NCBI GenBank assembly: GCA_040880285.1
Contig: JBBDIT010000055.1
Location: 124,001 to 188,000, forward strand
Direction: 5' to 3'
DNA length: 64,000 nucleotides
Source of the DNA: JANQJA01 sp040880285
GTDB taxonomy: Bacteria > Pseudomonadota > Gammaproteobacteria > Pseudomonadales > Azotimanducaceae
Shown: one piece after another, positions 52,023 through 61,400 of the stretch
How the letters are laid out: each line of letters opens with the position of its first letter
Numbering within the stretch: the stretch's first letter is position 1
The notes under the pieces: model-generated
The model's database searches: none
What the model saw: only the letters and a program-made list of their open reading frames with translations
What the model was told of the DNA's origin: nothing
Made by a program: the position numbers and the translations under genes

Positions 52023-52415
52023 TCACCCGCGCCTGAAATAACTTTCCAGGATCAGTCTTGCAGCCATGGCATCGAGTCCCTCGTCGCCATTGGTAAATTC
52101 TTTTGCTTCACGAGTCGTCAGTCGCTCATCCATCGTGGTTGTGGGCAAGTTGAATCGACCGGCCAGTCGGCGCGCGAATTTCCGGGCTCGGTCTGACATG
52201 TCGCTGTTGGTACCGTCCATATGAAGCGGCAGCCCAACCACGAGTATTGCCGGCTGCCACTCGGATATCAGGTTTTCGATCTGGCTCCAGTCCGGGATGC
52301 CATCCCGTGCGGACAGTACAGTCAGTGGGTTGGCTGTACCCGTGACTGACTGGCCGACGGCAACGCCGATACGGGACATCCCGAAATCAAACCCCATCGC
52401 CAAATAGTCCGCCAT
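52023..52415 (-). CDS. yqgF: YqgF/RuvX family 16S rRNA maturation nuclease
   Basis: A 130-residue RNase H-like protein. The first Asp/Gly pattern is GFDFGMSRIGVAVGQ, the middle VVGLPLHMDGT, and the C-terminal Asp is in TMDERLTT. E. coli YqgF matures the 16S rRNA 5-prime end. It lies two bases from yqgE on the same strand and is convergent with pilU. Confidence 0.95.
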   Translation of the reverse strand: MADYLAMGFDFGMSRIGVAVGQSVTGTANPLTVLSARDGIPDWSQIENLISEWQPAILVVGLPLHMDGTNSDMSDRARKFARRLAGRFNLPTTTMDERLTTREAKEFTNGDEGLDAMAARLILESYFRRG

Positions 52416-52417
52416 GT

Positions 52418-52966
52418 CTAGTCATGCCCGGCTAAAGGAGCTATCAGGTTAATATCGATCCCCAGCGTGGCGGCGGCGGCGCGTGGACGATCTTCAAATG
52501 GCACATCGAAGATGATGCGTGCGTCAGATGGAGCCAACAGCCAGATATTTTCCGCTATTTCAGTTTCCAGTTGTTGTCGGCCCCAGCCGGAATAACCCAG
52601 GAGTGCCAGGGTTCGTTGTGGCGCATCTCCTCGCTCCATCAATTCAATGAAGTCGACGGAAGTTGTGAGGAATACCGAGTCGCTTACCTTGAATGTGGAC
52701 TCGAACAAGGGGCCAGCCTCATGTAAAAAGAACACACGATTTTGTTCCACTGGCCCTCCTTCCATGACCGGACAATCGAACGAGCCGCTTACCTGTGGGA
52801 ACAGCTCAGTTAGTGGTGTGATGAGAGGGCGGTTAATAATGAGGCCGAACGCACCCTCATCGTTGTGATCTATCAGCAAGCTGACAGCTCCGGCGAAATA
52901 GTCACCTTTTAGTGCTGGTAGTGAAACCAGGAATTGGTTACGAAAGCTTTGTTCCATCACCATCAA
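52418..52966 (-). CDS. yqgE: YqgE/AlgH family protein
   Basis: A 182-residue protein of the YqgE/AlgH family, with LLIDHNDEGAFGLIINRPL and YSGWGRQQLETEIAENIWL. In Pseudomonas algH is linked to alginate regulation, but the molecular function is unknown. The start overlaps the stop of the TonB gene by four bases (ATGA). Part of the yqgF-yqgE-tonB-gshB group. Confidence 0.93.
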   Translation of the reverse strand: MMVMEQSFRNQFLVSLPALKGDYFAGAVSLLIDHNDEGAFGLIINRPLITPLTELFPQVSGSFDCPVMEGGPVEQNRVFFLHEAGPLFESTFKVSDSVFLTTSVDFIELMERGDAPQRTLALLGYSGWGRQQLETEIAENIWLLAPSDARIIFDVPFEDRPRAAAATLGIDINLIAPLAGHD

Positions 52967-53859
52967 TAGCTTCGAAGTGAGCTGTTCTTGCGGAACTGCC
53001 AGGTCCTGATGATCTCAAGCACATCAGTGGTTTCACGCAGCTCATCCGGGAAAGGGGCAAAAGGTGCCGAGAGTTTGACAATACTGATCGCCGCATTGTC
53101 CAGAATCTGGTGCCCAGAGGATTCCAGCAGCTGGACGTCTTTCAAGCTTCCGTCTGGCAGGATGGCTACCAGCACCCGTAAACTGCCGAAAATCCTTTGC
53201 CGCTTTGCCTCGGCTGGATAATTGAGGTTACCTACCTTCTCAATCTTGCGGCGCCAGGAGTTCAGGTAATAGGCGTCGACACTTGAAGCGGTGGACAGGC
53301 TGGTCAGTCGTTTGATTCGTGGGCGTTTGGCGTAAATTTGTTGCTGTTCGGCGAGCCTGGCTTCGAGGCTCGCAATCTCAAGGCTTCGCTGAAGTAGCGT
53401 CTTTTCTACTTCACTATTGGACTCCCTTGGCGCCGGATCAACGGGCCTCGCTGCCACGAGCGCCCGATGGCTGCTACGATTGGTGGTGGTGACTACCCGG
53501 GTCTCTGCCTTCTCAACGGCCGGTGCTGCCGCCGCCTGCTCACGCGGCGATGTCTCTCTGATACTGGTATCGTGGAATTCAGCCTCGGTAGTAGTGGTGG
53601 TAAGCGCCTTTTCTTCCAGGGATCCACTGCCAATCTGGTTAAACTGGGCCAGATAATCCGCCTTGTCCGGTCTGCTCTCGCTGCGATGCTGTGCCAGGGT
53701 GACCTCCATGGTGTGAGTGGATGATCCGCGCTCGCTGAATGTAAATGTGACCCCGAGGATAATTGCGGCGTGGACGGCGAGCGCCAGAAAAACCGTGAAC
53801 GTCAGGCGATCACCCGCGCTGACAGGGGGTAACGCCATTGCGGTATTGATCGCAGCCAT
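52963..53859 (-). CDS. TonB-family energy transducer
   Basis: A 298-residue protein with one N-terminal membrane segment (about 20-40), a long polar periplasmic linker, and a C-terminal TonB domain (about 215-295) with LNYPAEAKRQRIFGSLRVLV and LLESSGHQILDNAAI. TonB proteins pass proton-motive energy to outer-membrane receptors through ExbB-ExbD, which are not in the window. A tonB-like gene between yqgE and gshB is known from Pseudomonas. The start shares one base with the gshB stop (TAATG). Confidence 0.9.
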   Translation of the reverse strand: MAAINTAMALPPVSAGDRLTFTVFLALAVHAAIILGVTFTFSERGSSTHTMEVTLAQHRSESRPDKADYLAQFNQIGSGSLEEKALTTTTTEAEFHDTSIRETSPREQAAAAPAVEKAETRVVTTTNRSSHRALVAARPVDPAPRESNSEVEKTLLQRSLEIASLEARLAEQQQIYAKRPRIKRLTSLSTASSVDAYYLNSWRRKIEKVGNLNYPAEAKRQRIFGSLRVLVAILPDGSLKDVQLLESSGHQILDNAAISIVKLSAPFAPFPDELRETTDVLEIIRTWQFRKNSSLRSY

Positions 53860-54806
53860 TACGAGATCAAGGTCTCCACGAAGTCCAGATAGTCTCCAGC
53901 AATATCGAGCCCAAAGTCACGATCGAGTTCCCGGATGCAGGTCGGGCAGGTGACATTAATTTCCGTGAGGTAGTCACCGATGACATCAATTCCGGTGAAA
54001 TAGAGTCCCTTTTCTTTCAAGACCGGGCCTACCTGATCGCAAATCCAAAGGTCCCGGTCAGTCAACTCGCGACCCACACCCGTACCCCCGGCAGCGAGGT
54101 TGCCGCGGGTTTCACCGGCAGCCGGAATTCGTGCCAGCCCATAAGGAACCGGTTCTCCGTTGATTAGCAGAATTCTTGTATCTCCTTGTTTTATTTCAGG
54201 AATATATCTCTGCGCCATCGTTTGTCTGGTGCCGTCTGCTGTCAGGGTCTCGAGAATGACGTTAATATTAGGGTCGTCGGGCCCGACCCGGAAGATGGAC
54301 TCGCCTCCCATGCCATCCAACGGTTTGTAGATAACGTCCCCGAATTCCGCCTGAAAGCTCTTGAGTAACCTTTGGTCACGGCTCACCAGGCACGGTGGAC
54401 AACACGCCGGAAACTGCAGCGTAAACAACTTTTCGTTGCAATCCCGAATGCTGCCGGGCCTGTTAAGGACAGGGGTTCCGGCAATTTCCACCAGCTCCAA
54501 CAAATAGGTCGAGTAGATATACTCCATATTAAAGGGTGGATCCTTGCGCATCAGGACCGCGTCGAGCTCAGTTAACGGCCTGGTATCCATTTCGAGCGGT
54601 GTGAACCAATGGTCGAGGTCATCCTGGACACGGACCTCTTGCATGATGGCCTTTACCACCCCGTCAGTACAAAACAGGCCCGCCTGTTCGATGACGAACA
54701 GGTCCCAGCCTCGTTTGGCGGCAGCCAGCATCATCGCAAGGGTGCTGTCTTTTTTTGGGTTTATGGATGCGATTGGATCCATAACAATGCCTAGCTTCAT
54801 CGCCAA
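53859..54806 (-). CDS. gshB: Glutathione synthetase
   Basis: A 315-residue ATP-grasp enzyme adding Gly to gamma-glutamylcysteine. The N-terminal MDPIASINPKKDST, the segment MRKDPPFNMEYIYSTYLLE, and the ATP-grasp part DVIYKPLDGMGGESIFR are typical. Glutathione then protects against oxidative stress. It begins the minus-strand unit gshB-tonB-yqgE-yqgF and is divergent from pilG. Confidence 0.97.
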   Translation of the reverse strand: MAMKLGIVMDPIASINPKKDSTLAMMLAAAKRGWDLFVIEQAGLFCTDGVVKAIMQEVRVQDDLDHWFTPLEMDTRPLTELDAVLMRKDPPFNMEYIYSTYLLELVEIAGTPVLNRPGSIRDCNEKLFTLQFPACCPPCLVSRDQRLLKSFQAEFGDVIYKPLDGMGGESIFRVGPDDPNINVILETLTADGTRQTMAQRYIPEIKQGDTRILLINGEPVPYGLARIPAAGETRGNLAAGGTGVGRELTDRDLWICDQVGPVLKEKGLYFTGIDVIGDYLTEINVTCPTCIRELDRDFGLDIAGDYLDFVETLIS

Positions 54807-54875
54807 GGTATCCGGTCCTCATTGCGGGTTATAATGGATTCCAAAATGCTCGCCGCTACCGTCTGGGGTACCACT

Positions 54876-54911
54876 CATATCAGGACGCATATCGGGACGC
54901 ATATCGGGCTT
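54876..54911. repeat. Three 12-base tandem repeats upstream of pilG
   Basis: Three consecutive 12-base units: CATATCAGGACG, then CATATCGGGACG, then CATATCGGGCTT. They lie about 170 bases before pilG in the gap divergent with gshB. The 12-base period is near one helical turn, so a protein-binding array is conceivable; slippage is equally likely. Confidence 0.6.
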
Positions 54912-55081
54912 GTGTTCGCTAATTGTAAACCAGAAAATCTTGGAATGTGACGAATTCCCTTATCTGACTAGTACTTATGGAATGAGGTTAACAACTGTGT
55001 TACAAAAAGCGCTGCAAGGCACCGTCAGGACATACAATTTTGGTTCCAGGGCCTTGTTTTTGTTAATAGGGGTTGCGGCCT

Positions 55082-55471
55082 ATGGAAGATAAGTTCGAAG
55101 GCGTTAAAGTGATGGTCATTGACGATAGCAAGACTATTCGTCGAACGGCAGAGACGCTGTTGTCCAAGGCAGGCTGTGAGGTAACCACTGCGACGGATGG
55201 CTTTGACGCCTTGTCTAAAATTGCGGATACGCAACCTTCGATAATATTTGTCGATATCATGATGCCACGACTGGATGGTTATCAGACGTGTGCATTGATC
55301 AAAAATAATAGTGCGTTTCAGAGCACGCCTGTAATCATGTTGTCCAGCAAGGATGGGCTGTTTGATCGTGCCAAAGGTCGAATTGTTGGCTCGGACCAAT
55401 ACCTGACGAAACCGTTCAGCAAAGATGAATTACTCAGTGCGATTCGAGACCACGTCAAGGTTGCAGACTAG
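55082..55471 (+). CDS. pilG: Twitching motility response regulator PilG
   Basis: A 129-residue single-domain receiver. The acidic pair is in VMVIDDSKTIRR (about 13-18), the phosphorylated Asp in FVDIMMPRLDGYQTC and the Lys in YLTKPFSKDEL. In P. aeruginosa PilG promotes pilus extension and cAMP synthesis downstream of ChpA. The ATG at 55082 is preferred over an upstream start at 55073. It begins the pil-chp operon. Confidence 0.96.
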   Translation: MEDKFEGVKVMVIDDSKTIRRTAETLLSKAGCEVTTATDGFDALSKIADTQPSIIFVDIMMPRLDGYQTCALIKNNSAFQSTPVIMLSSKDGLFDRAKGRIVGSDQYLTKPFSKDELLSAIRDHVKVAD

Positions 55472-55498
55472 GGCCAGGGATATAGCGGAGTTTGAGTT

Positions 55499-55864
55499 AT
55501 GGCCAAAGTTCTGGTCGTGGATGATTCGCCAACCGAAATCTATCAATTCAAAGACATGCTTGAGGGTTTGGGTCATGTGGTGCTCGTCGCCGAAAACGGG
55601 CGTGATGGAGTTGCCATGGCGACGTCGGAACAACCGGACGTTGTGCTGATGGACATTGTGATGCCGGACATGAATGGATTCCAGGCAACCAGACAGATCT
55701 GTCGAGGTGAGACTACCAGTCATATACCGGTGATTATTGTCAGTAGTAAAGATCAGGAGACGGACAAGGTCTGGGGACATCGACAAGGCGCGAAAGGGTA
55801 CATCACCAAGCCCGTCAATGGTCAGGAACTGTTGTCTGTGATGGAGAATTTAATCGCAAAATGA
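55499..55864 (+). CDS. pilH: Twitching motility response regulator PilH
   Basis: A 121-residue single-domain receiver with the pattern VLVVDDSPTEI, phospho-Asp in VVLMDIVMPDMNGFQATR and Lys in GYITKPVNGQEL. In Pseudomonas it acts as a phosphate sink or retraction-linked regulator opposing PilG. Overlaps pilI by four bases (ATGA). Confidence 0.96.
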   Translation: MAKVLVVDDSPTEIYQFKDMLEGLGHVVLVAENGRDGVAMATSEQPDVVLMDIVMPDMNGFQATRQICRGETTSHIPVIIVSSKDQETDKVWGHRQGAKGYITKPVNGQELLSVMENLIAK

Positions 55865-56406
55865 ATGATTCGACGCCATTTTCCAGGTTGTACTCGCTGG
55901 CTGCTCGTAGTCAGGAAATTGCCGTCGAGTTGCCCGCAAGAGAAAACGCCCAGACCCACTGGAACGGACTGGGCTTTAGCTTGCTGGGGCAGCGATTTGT
56001 TGCGCCCATGCAGGAGGTGGCTGAACTTGTACGCGTTCCCCAGACCACCAAGTTGCCAGGGGTGAAGAATTTTGTGGTTGGAGTCGCCAATGTACGCGGC
56101 AGGCTCCTCGTAGTACTGGACCTGGTGACCTTTTTTGGTGAGAACTCTGCGTTTCCAAGGGCGCAGAGACGAATTCTTGCGGTTGAAGATGAAGAGCAAT
56201 ACTTTGGGTTTATGGTGGATGAATCGCTTGGAATGCAACATTTTCCTCGTGAAGCCTACACTGAGTCAGAAGAAGGTGTGCAAGATAGATTCAAACCCTT
56301 CGTGAATGGTTGTTATGTGGTTGGCGGCACTGTCTGGCCAGTCATCAGTTTACTCAAGCTTGCAGAACATCCCGAACTTGAGAAGCTTGCAAGTTCGGCC
56401 GCATAG
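55861..56406 (+). CDS. pilI: CheW-like adaptor PilI
   Basis: A 181-residue CheW-domain protein linking receptor PilJ to kinase ChpA. The beta-barrel part includes GQRFVAPMQEVAELVRVPQ, LPGVKNFVVGVANVRGRLLVVLDL split around ANVRGRLL, and EQYFGFMVDESLGM. No catalytic residues are needed. Located between pilH and pilJ in the classic order. Confidence 0.95.
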   Translation: MNDSTPFSRLYSLAARSQEIAVELPARENAQTHWNGLGFSLLGQRFVAPMQEVAELVRVPQTTKLPGVKNFVVGVANVRGRLLVVLDLVTFFGENSAFPRAQRRILAVEDEEQYFGFMVDESLGMQHFPREAYTESEEGVQDRFKPFVNGCYVVGGTVWPVISLLKLAEHPELEKLASSAA

Positions 56407-56423
56407 GATAAAAGGATCTCCGG

Positions 56424-58448
56424 ATGGCAGAAAAATCCAGTGTAGTTGGAAACATTATAAAAAACCCGGTGATCGCGGGGCTCTTCGTGATCCTCGCGTT
56501 GTTGATTGCCGGGTTTGCAGCGAATTTTTACTTTATCAGCAGGGATTCTGTCAGGCTGGACAGTTACCTCCGATACAGCAATGATCTTATGGTCCTGTCG
56601 CAGCAAACGGCGAAAAATGCTGCTGCCGCGGTCGATGGCGTGACCGAGGCGTTCGATGCGCTGGCTGCCAACCGTAACAGTTTTGACGTAAACCTTTCCT
56701 ATCTTGAGAATGGCAATGCGACGATGGGCCTGCCTGCCTCGCCGGAATACGCCAAAGCTGCCCTTTCAAGTGCGGTGTCGCGATGGAATGGGATACGGGA
56801 ACAAATTAACCAGGTTGTATCGAATCGAGAGGCCATCGTTAGCCTGCGAGAGCTTGCCACGGACCTGGGCATTACGCTTTCCGCAATCCAACAAGAAAAC
56901 AACAAGATTGTGGCTGAGATGGTGCGCCTGTCTGCTTCTGCTCCGGAAATTGCCCTCGCCCAACGCCAAAATCTTTTGGTAGAGCGAATGTCGAGAAGCC
57001 TCGATCGAATCGTCGAGGGTAGTGTGACAGATAGTCTCTCGGCGAACTTCGCTCGTGACAGTCGAACTTTCAAACAAGTGTTGGACGGCATGATTGATGG
57101 CGACCGGGAATTGTTGCTAAGTCCTGCATCCAATCCAGATGTAAGAGCAAGCCTGGCCAGAGTCGAGGAACTCTACAGATCCGTATCGTCGAGAAGCAAT
57201 GAGATTCTCACCGGTGCCGGTGATGTTCTGGAAGCACGGCAAGCAGCGCATTCGATCCAGGCGGGAGCCAACGAGTTCCTTACGATCCTTGATCGCTTAT
57301 CCAGCGTCTATGAGGCTAAACAAGGCACCGGCCTTGCGTCGCCACTGGTTGGCATCGGTTCTGCCGGTGGTGCCTTTCTGGTGATTCTGGTGATCAGCCT
57401 TCTGGTTTATCGGGAGGCAAGCCAGAGCGTGCAGGAGTCAGCGGTCCAGAATGAACAAAATCAGGCGGCGATTCTTCAGTTGCTCGATGAACTCGCTGAC
57501 CTTGCGGACGGTGATCTTCGGGTGCAGGCGACGGTAACGGAGAGCTTTACCGGTGCAATCGCAGATTCGATTAATTTCTCTATTGACCAGATGCGAGGAC
57601 TGGTTGCAAAGATTAATGAGACCTCTGGTCAGGTGTCAGCAGCAGCAGAAGAAACCAAATCTTCTGTCAGCCAATTGTCTGATGCATCGCAGCAACAATC
57701 CAAGGAAATTTCCGATGTATCCGAGGCTGTCAACGAGATGGCCGTGTCCATCGACCAGGTCTCCTATAATGCGGCGGAGTCATCTTCGGTCGCGGAAAAA
57801 TCAGTGGATATCGCAAGTAAAGGCGCTGTCGTCGTCCAAAATACGATCGATGGCATGGACAAGATTCGTGGTCAGATTCAGGAGACAGCCAAAAGAATCA
57901 AACGACTGGGTGAAAGTTCGCAAGAGATTGGCGACATCGTGTCGCTTATTAACGATATCGCTGACCAAACCAACATCCTGTCGCTTAACGCGGCTATCCA
58001 GGCGTCAATGGCGGGTGATGCGGGTAAAGGCTTTGCTGTTGTTGCCGACGAGGTTCAGAGATTGGCAGAGCGATCCGGGGCTGCAGCAAAACAGATTTCC
58101 GCCCTGGTAAAAACCATCCAGAGTGACACCAATGAAGCGGTGACGTCCATGGAACAAACGACTTCAGAGGTTGTCCAGGGCACGAGGCTCGCACAGGATG
58201 CTGGAGTCGCGCTCGGCGAAATTGAAGGCGTGTCCAAATCATTGGCAGAGATTATCGAAAACATTTCGGACGCTGCCAGACAACAAGCCGCGTCAGCAGG
58301 CAAGATTTCAAATACGATGAAGAGCATCCAGGAGATTACGTCGCAAACTACCGAAGGTACACGTTCAACTGTCATTGCGGTAGGCAACCTTGCGGACATG
58401 ACGAACGAACTCCGATCCTCCGTTACCGGTTTCAAATTACCAGGCTAG
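56424..58448 (+). CDS. pilJ: Twitching chemosensor PilJ (methyl-accepting type)
   Basis: A 674-residue receptor. One membrane helix lies near residues 13-36 and another near 312-335, enclosing a periplasmic PilJ sensor domain of two similar helical modules. The cytoplasmic part is a methyl-accepting signalling domain with tip NDIADQTNILSLNAAIQASM and GKGFAVVADEVQRLAERS. It senses surface or pilin signals in Pseudomonas. No HAMP-like linker was clearly seen beyond the short stretch after the second helix. It is followed by chpA after 36 bases; no pilK methyltransferase gene intervenes. Confidence 0.96.
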   Translation: MAEKSSVVGNIIKNPVIAGLFVILALLIAGFAANFYFISRDSVRLDSYLRYSNDLMVLSQQTAKNAAAAVDGVTEAFDALAANRNSFDVNLSYLENGNATMGLPASPEYAKAALSSAVSRWNGIREQINQVVSNREAIVSLRELATDLGITLSAIQQENNKIVAEMVRLSASAPEIALAQRQNLLVERMSRSLDRIVEGSVTDSLSANFARDSRTFKQVLDGMIDGDRELLLSPASNPDVRASLARVEELYRSVSSRSNEILTGAGDVLEARQAAHSIQAGANEFLTILDRLSSVYEAKQGTGLASPLVGIGSAGGAFLVILVISLLVYREASQSVQESAVQNEQNQAAILQLLDELADLADGDLRVQATVTESFTGAIADSINFSIDQMRGLVAKINETSGQVSAAAEETKSSVSQLSDASQQQSKEISDVSEAVNEMAVSIDQVSYNAAESSSVAEKSVDIASKGAVVVQNTIDGMDKIRGQIQETAKRIKRLGESSQEIGDIVSLINDIADQTNILSLNAAIQASMAGDAGKGFAVVADEVQRLAERSGAAAKQISALVKTIQSDTNEAVTSMEQTTSEVVQGTRLAQDAGVALGEIEGVSKSLAEIIENISDAARQQAASAGKISNTMKSIQEITSQTTEGTRSTVIAVGNLADMTNELRSSVTGFKLPG

Positions 58449-58484
58449 GGAGCTCTCGAACTAAATGTTAAAAATGGGCACTGC

Positions 58485-61400
58485 ATGAGCGCAACACAAG
58501 ACTTTGTAGCGCTGGATTGGATCAAGGGTGAGATTTCTTCTACTCTCGACCAAGCACAACAGGCATTGGAGGCGATTGCAACGTCGCCGGACGATGCCGG
58601 TAGTATGCGCGCGTGCCTGACGCATTTACACCAGGTCAATGGCACGCTGAAGATGGTGGAGCTTGAAGGGCCCACGAACCTCGCTGCCGAGATGGAAGAG
58701 CTTGCCCAGGCGTTGATGGGCAATGAAGTACCTGATGTCGGAAAGGCCCAGGAAATCCTGATGCAGGCAATTCTGCAGATGCCCGGTTATCTGGATCGTA
58801 TACAGCGTGAACAGCGAGATACACCTGAAATCATCCTGCCGGTGGTGAACAATCTTCGTGAAGCACGTGGTGCTGAGCGACTGGGTGATGCGGCAATGGA
58901 TGAGGCGCCGATCATTGATCTCTCGCCCCTGTCTGCGCCCCCATCGGCTGAAGTTGTTGAAGCGTTCAAGTCGGGCAAGGGTCCTGCTGCAGTTAAGCAG
59001 TTACGACAACGGTACCAGCAGGCTTTGATCGCTCTGGTCAAGAAACAGAAAGCCAGGGAGAACTTAAAACTCCTCGGCAAAGTTTTCACCATGCTGATCA
59101 AACTCTGTGGCGAGTCTCCCATGGGCAATCTTGCGTGGCTCGGACTTGCCGTCGTTGAGGGTATTGCTGGCGGCGTTATTAAACTTGATTCTGCGCTCGT
59201 GGGTCGCCTGAAACAAATTGATGGTGAACTGAAGCGCCTCTCCGATGGTGGCGCGGGGGCGTTATCACAACCCGTGGCCGAAGATCTTGGTAAGTCACTT
59301 CTGGATTCGTTGCACTCTGCGAATAAAGACACGCCAAGAATCGTTGCTGTTCGTGAACGCTTTGTTACCACACCTATTACGCTTGATACCAAATCCGAGA
59401 ACTTGTCTTTTGGTCCGGACGACGAAACCCTGTCAGCAGTCGGCAGAATACTGCTGGAAGAGCTTCGCAGTATTACCGATAAGCTGGATATCTATGTCAG
59501 GTCATCGACCCGGGATACCCAGAATCTTGTGGACTTGCTGCCACAGCTTGATCAAATCACCGGGACGCTGACCCTGGTGGGGCTAGCGGACCATCAAAAC
59601 TCCGTAAGGGAACAGATCGACGTGATCCGATCGCTGGAAGAGTCCAGGGAGAAGCCCACCGAAGATGTCCTGTTGGAGATGGCGCGTGCATTTCTGCAGA
59701 TCGAGACGTCCCTTAACTCACTCGTTGGTGATCAGGACGGCGAATCGGAGGGGTTTGGTGACGTTGGCGAAGCCGAAGCGATGGTGATTAAAGAGACTCG
59801 CAATGGTCTTGCCACATGCAAGGATGCCATCATCGAGTATGTCACCAATAACTTTGACAAGACCAAAGTGCAGGATCTGGCCGGTGCGTTGCGCGCGCTG
59901 CGTGGTGGCCTCGTAATGATTAACCAGACTCGTTGTGCGGACGTATTGTCCGCCGGGGCAGCATATGTTGAGCATCGGCTCCTTTCGGTTGACACTCATC
60001 CGGCGCTTTCGGATATGGACGACCTGGCTGATGCGATTACCAGTATCGACTATTTCCTTGAACGATATCTTGAAAGTGCCAAGGACCCGTATTGGCAAAT
60101 GGTTGAGGTCGCGGAGGCGGCGATTACGAAACTCGGATTTACGCCTGGCGAGGTACATGGCGTAGCGCCAGCTGCGCCAGAAGCGGAACCGATCAGTGAG
60201 GAAGTCACGAATGAGGAACCGGACGAAATAGAAGATTTGGCGGAGGCGGCTGAATTCGAACTGGAGGAAATGGACGAGGCCGTCGAGACCGTCGAGGTGC
60301 CAGAATCCGAACCAACTTCAGAGCCTTCAGCGAGTAAAGAGCCTTCAGCGAGTGCAGAGGATGACGAGGAGAGTCTCGTTGACGATGAGATTCTGGAGAT
60401 TTTCATTGATGAAGCGGAAGAGGTGCTTGGTGCCATCAATGAGTTTTTCCCACTCTGGCAGAAGAACATGGCCGACTCTGGCGCGTTGACTGAAGTTCGC
60501 CGCGCGTTTCATACCCTGAAAGGTAGTGGCCGGATGGTCGGTGCCACGGTTATTGGAGAGCTGGCGTGGTCCATCGAGAATCTGCTGAACCAGGTTATTG
60601 AGGGCACCATTACCGCAGATGCCAACCTGCTGGGGTTGATCGAAGAAGTTGTGAACCGGATTCCGGAAGGGATTGAGGCCTTCAAACGTAACGATCAAAC
60701 CGCATTCAAGACCGACGAGATGGTTGCGCGTGCGGAAGCGATAGTCAATCAGGATGTCTCGCCCGTTGATTCCGACGAGACTGATTCCGAAGATATAGAC
60801 GATGCCCTGGTTGAAGAAGTCGAATTCGACGAATCCCTCTTTGCCAGGCCGGCAGGAGCGCAAGAGGAACTTTCCCAAGAAGGAGAACCTGAGGACATTG
60901 CCCTCGAAGAGACAGCTTCCCGGGATGAGCAACAAGCCGGGGCTGAAGACGATAGTGAACTCGATGAAATCTTCCTTGGCGAGGCAGAGGATCGCATGGA
61001 GATCGTCCGTGCTTACAATTCAAATCCGGGGGAAGTAACACCGGATTTGATAGCGGCCTTCCATACCCTCAAAGGAAGCGCGGCAATGGCGGAAGTCCCG
61101 ACCGTGTCGAGCATTGCGGCACCGCTGGAGACCTTGGCTAACCTGGTCTACAACCAGGGTATCGCATCGAGTGGATTCGATGAACTTGCGATTCAAGGTG
61201 CTGACCTCATCGAGCAGGTGTTGGCTGATCTATCAAAATTTCGAGATCAAATTGACGGTGCCGAAGAATTTGTCCAGGCGGCGCGTGCTGCTGCGACAGA
61301 CCTGGGAACAACAGAGAAGCGCCCCGCGTTTGATTTCGAGAATATTCGCCTGCTTGGCACTGCCGAGGATGTGTTGGCTGCCTGGGATGAGTCACAGGTC

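Noticed and set aside
55073..55081. Upstream ATG for pilG adding three residues
   Set aside because: The ATG at 55082 fits receiver-domain starts; the addition has no support.
54910..55092. A 60-codon frame ending in the pilG start
   Set aside because: No family resemblance, it overlaps the pilG start, and it has no signal peptide or clear ribosome-binding site.
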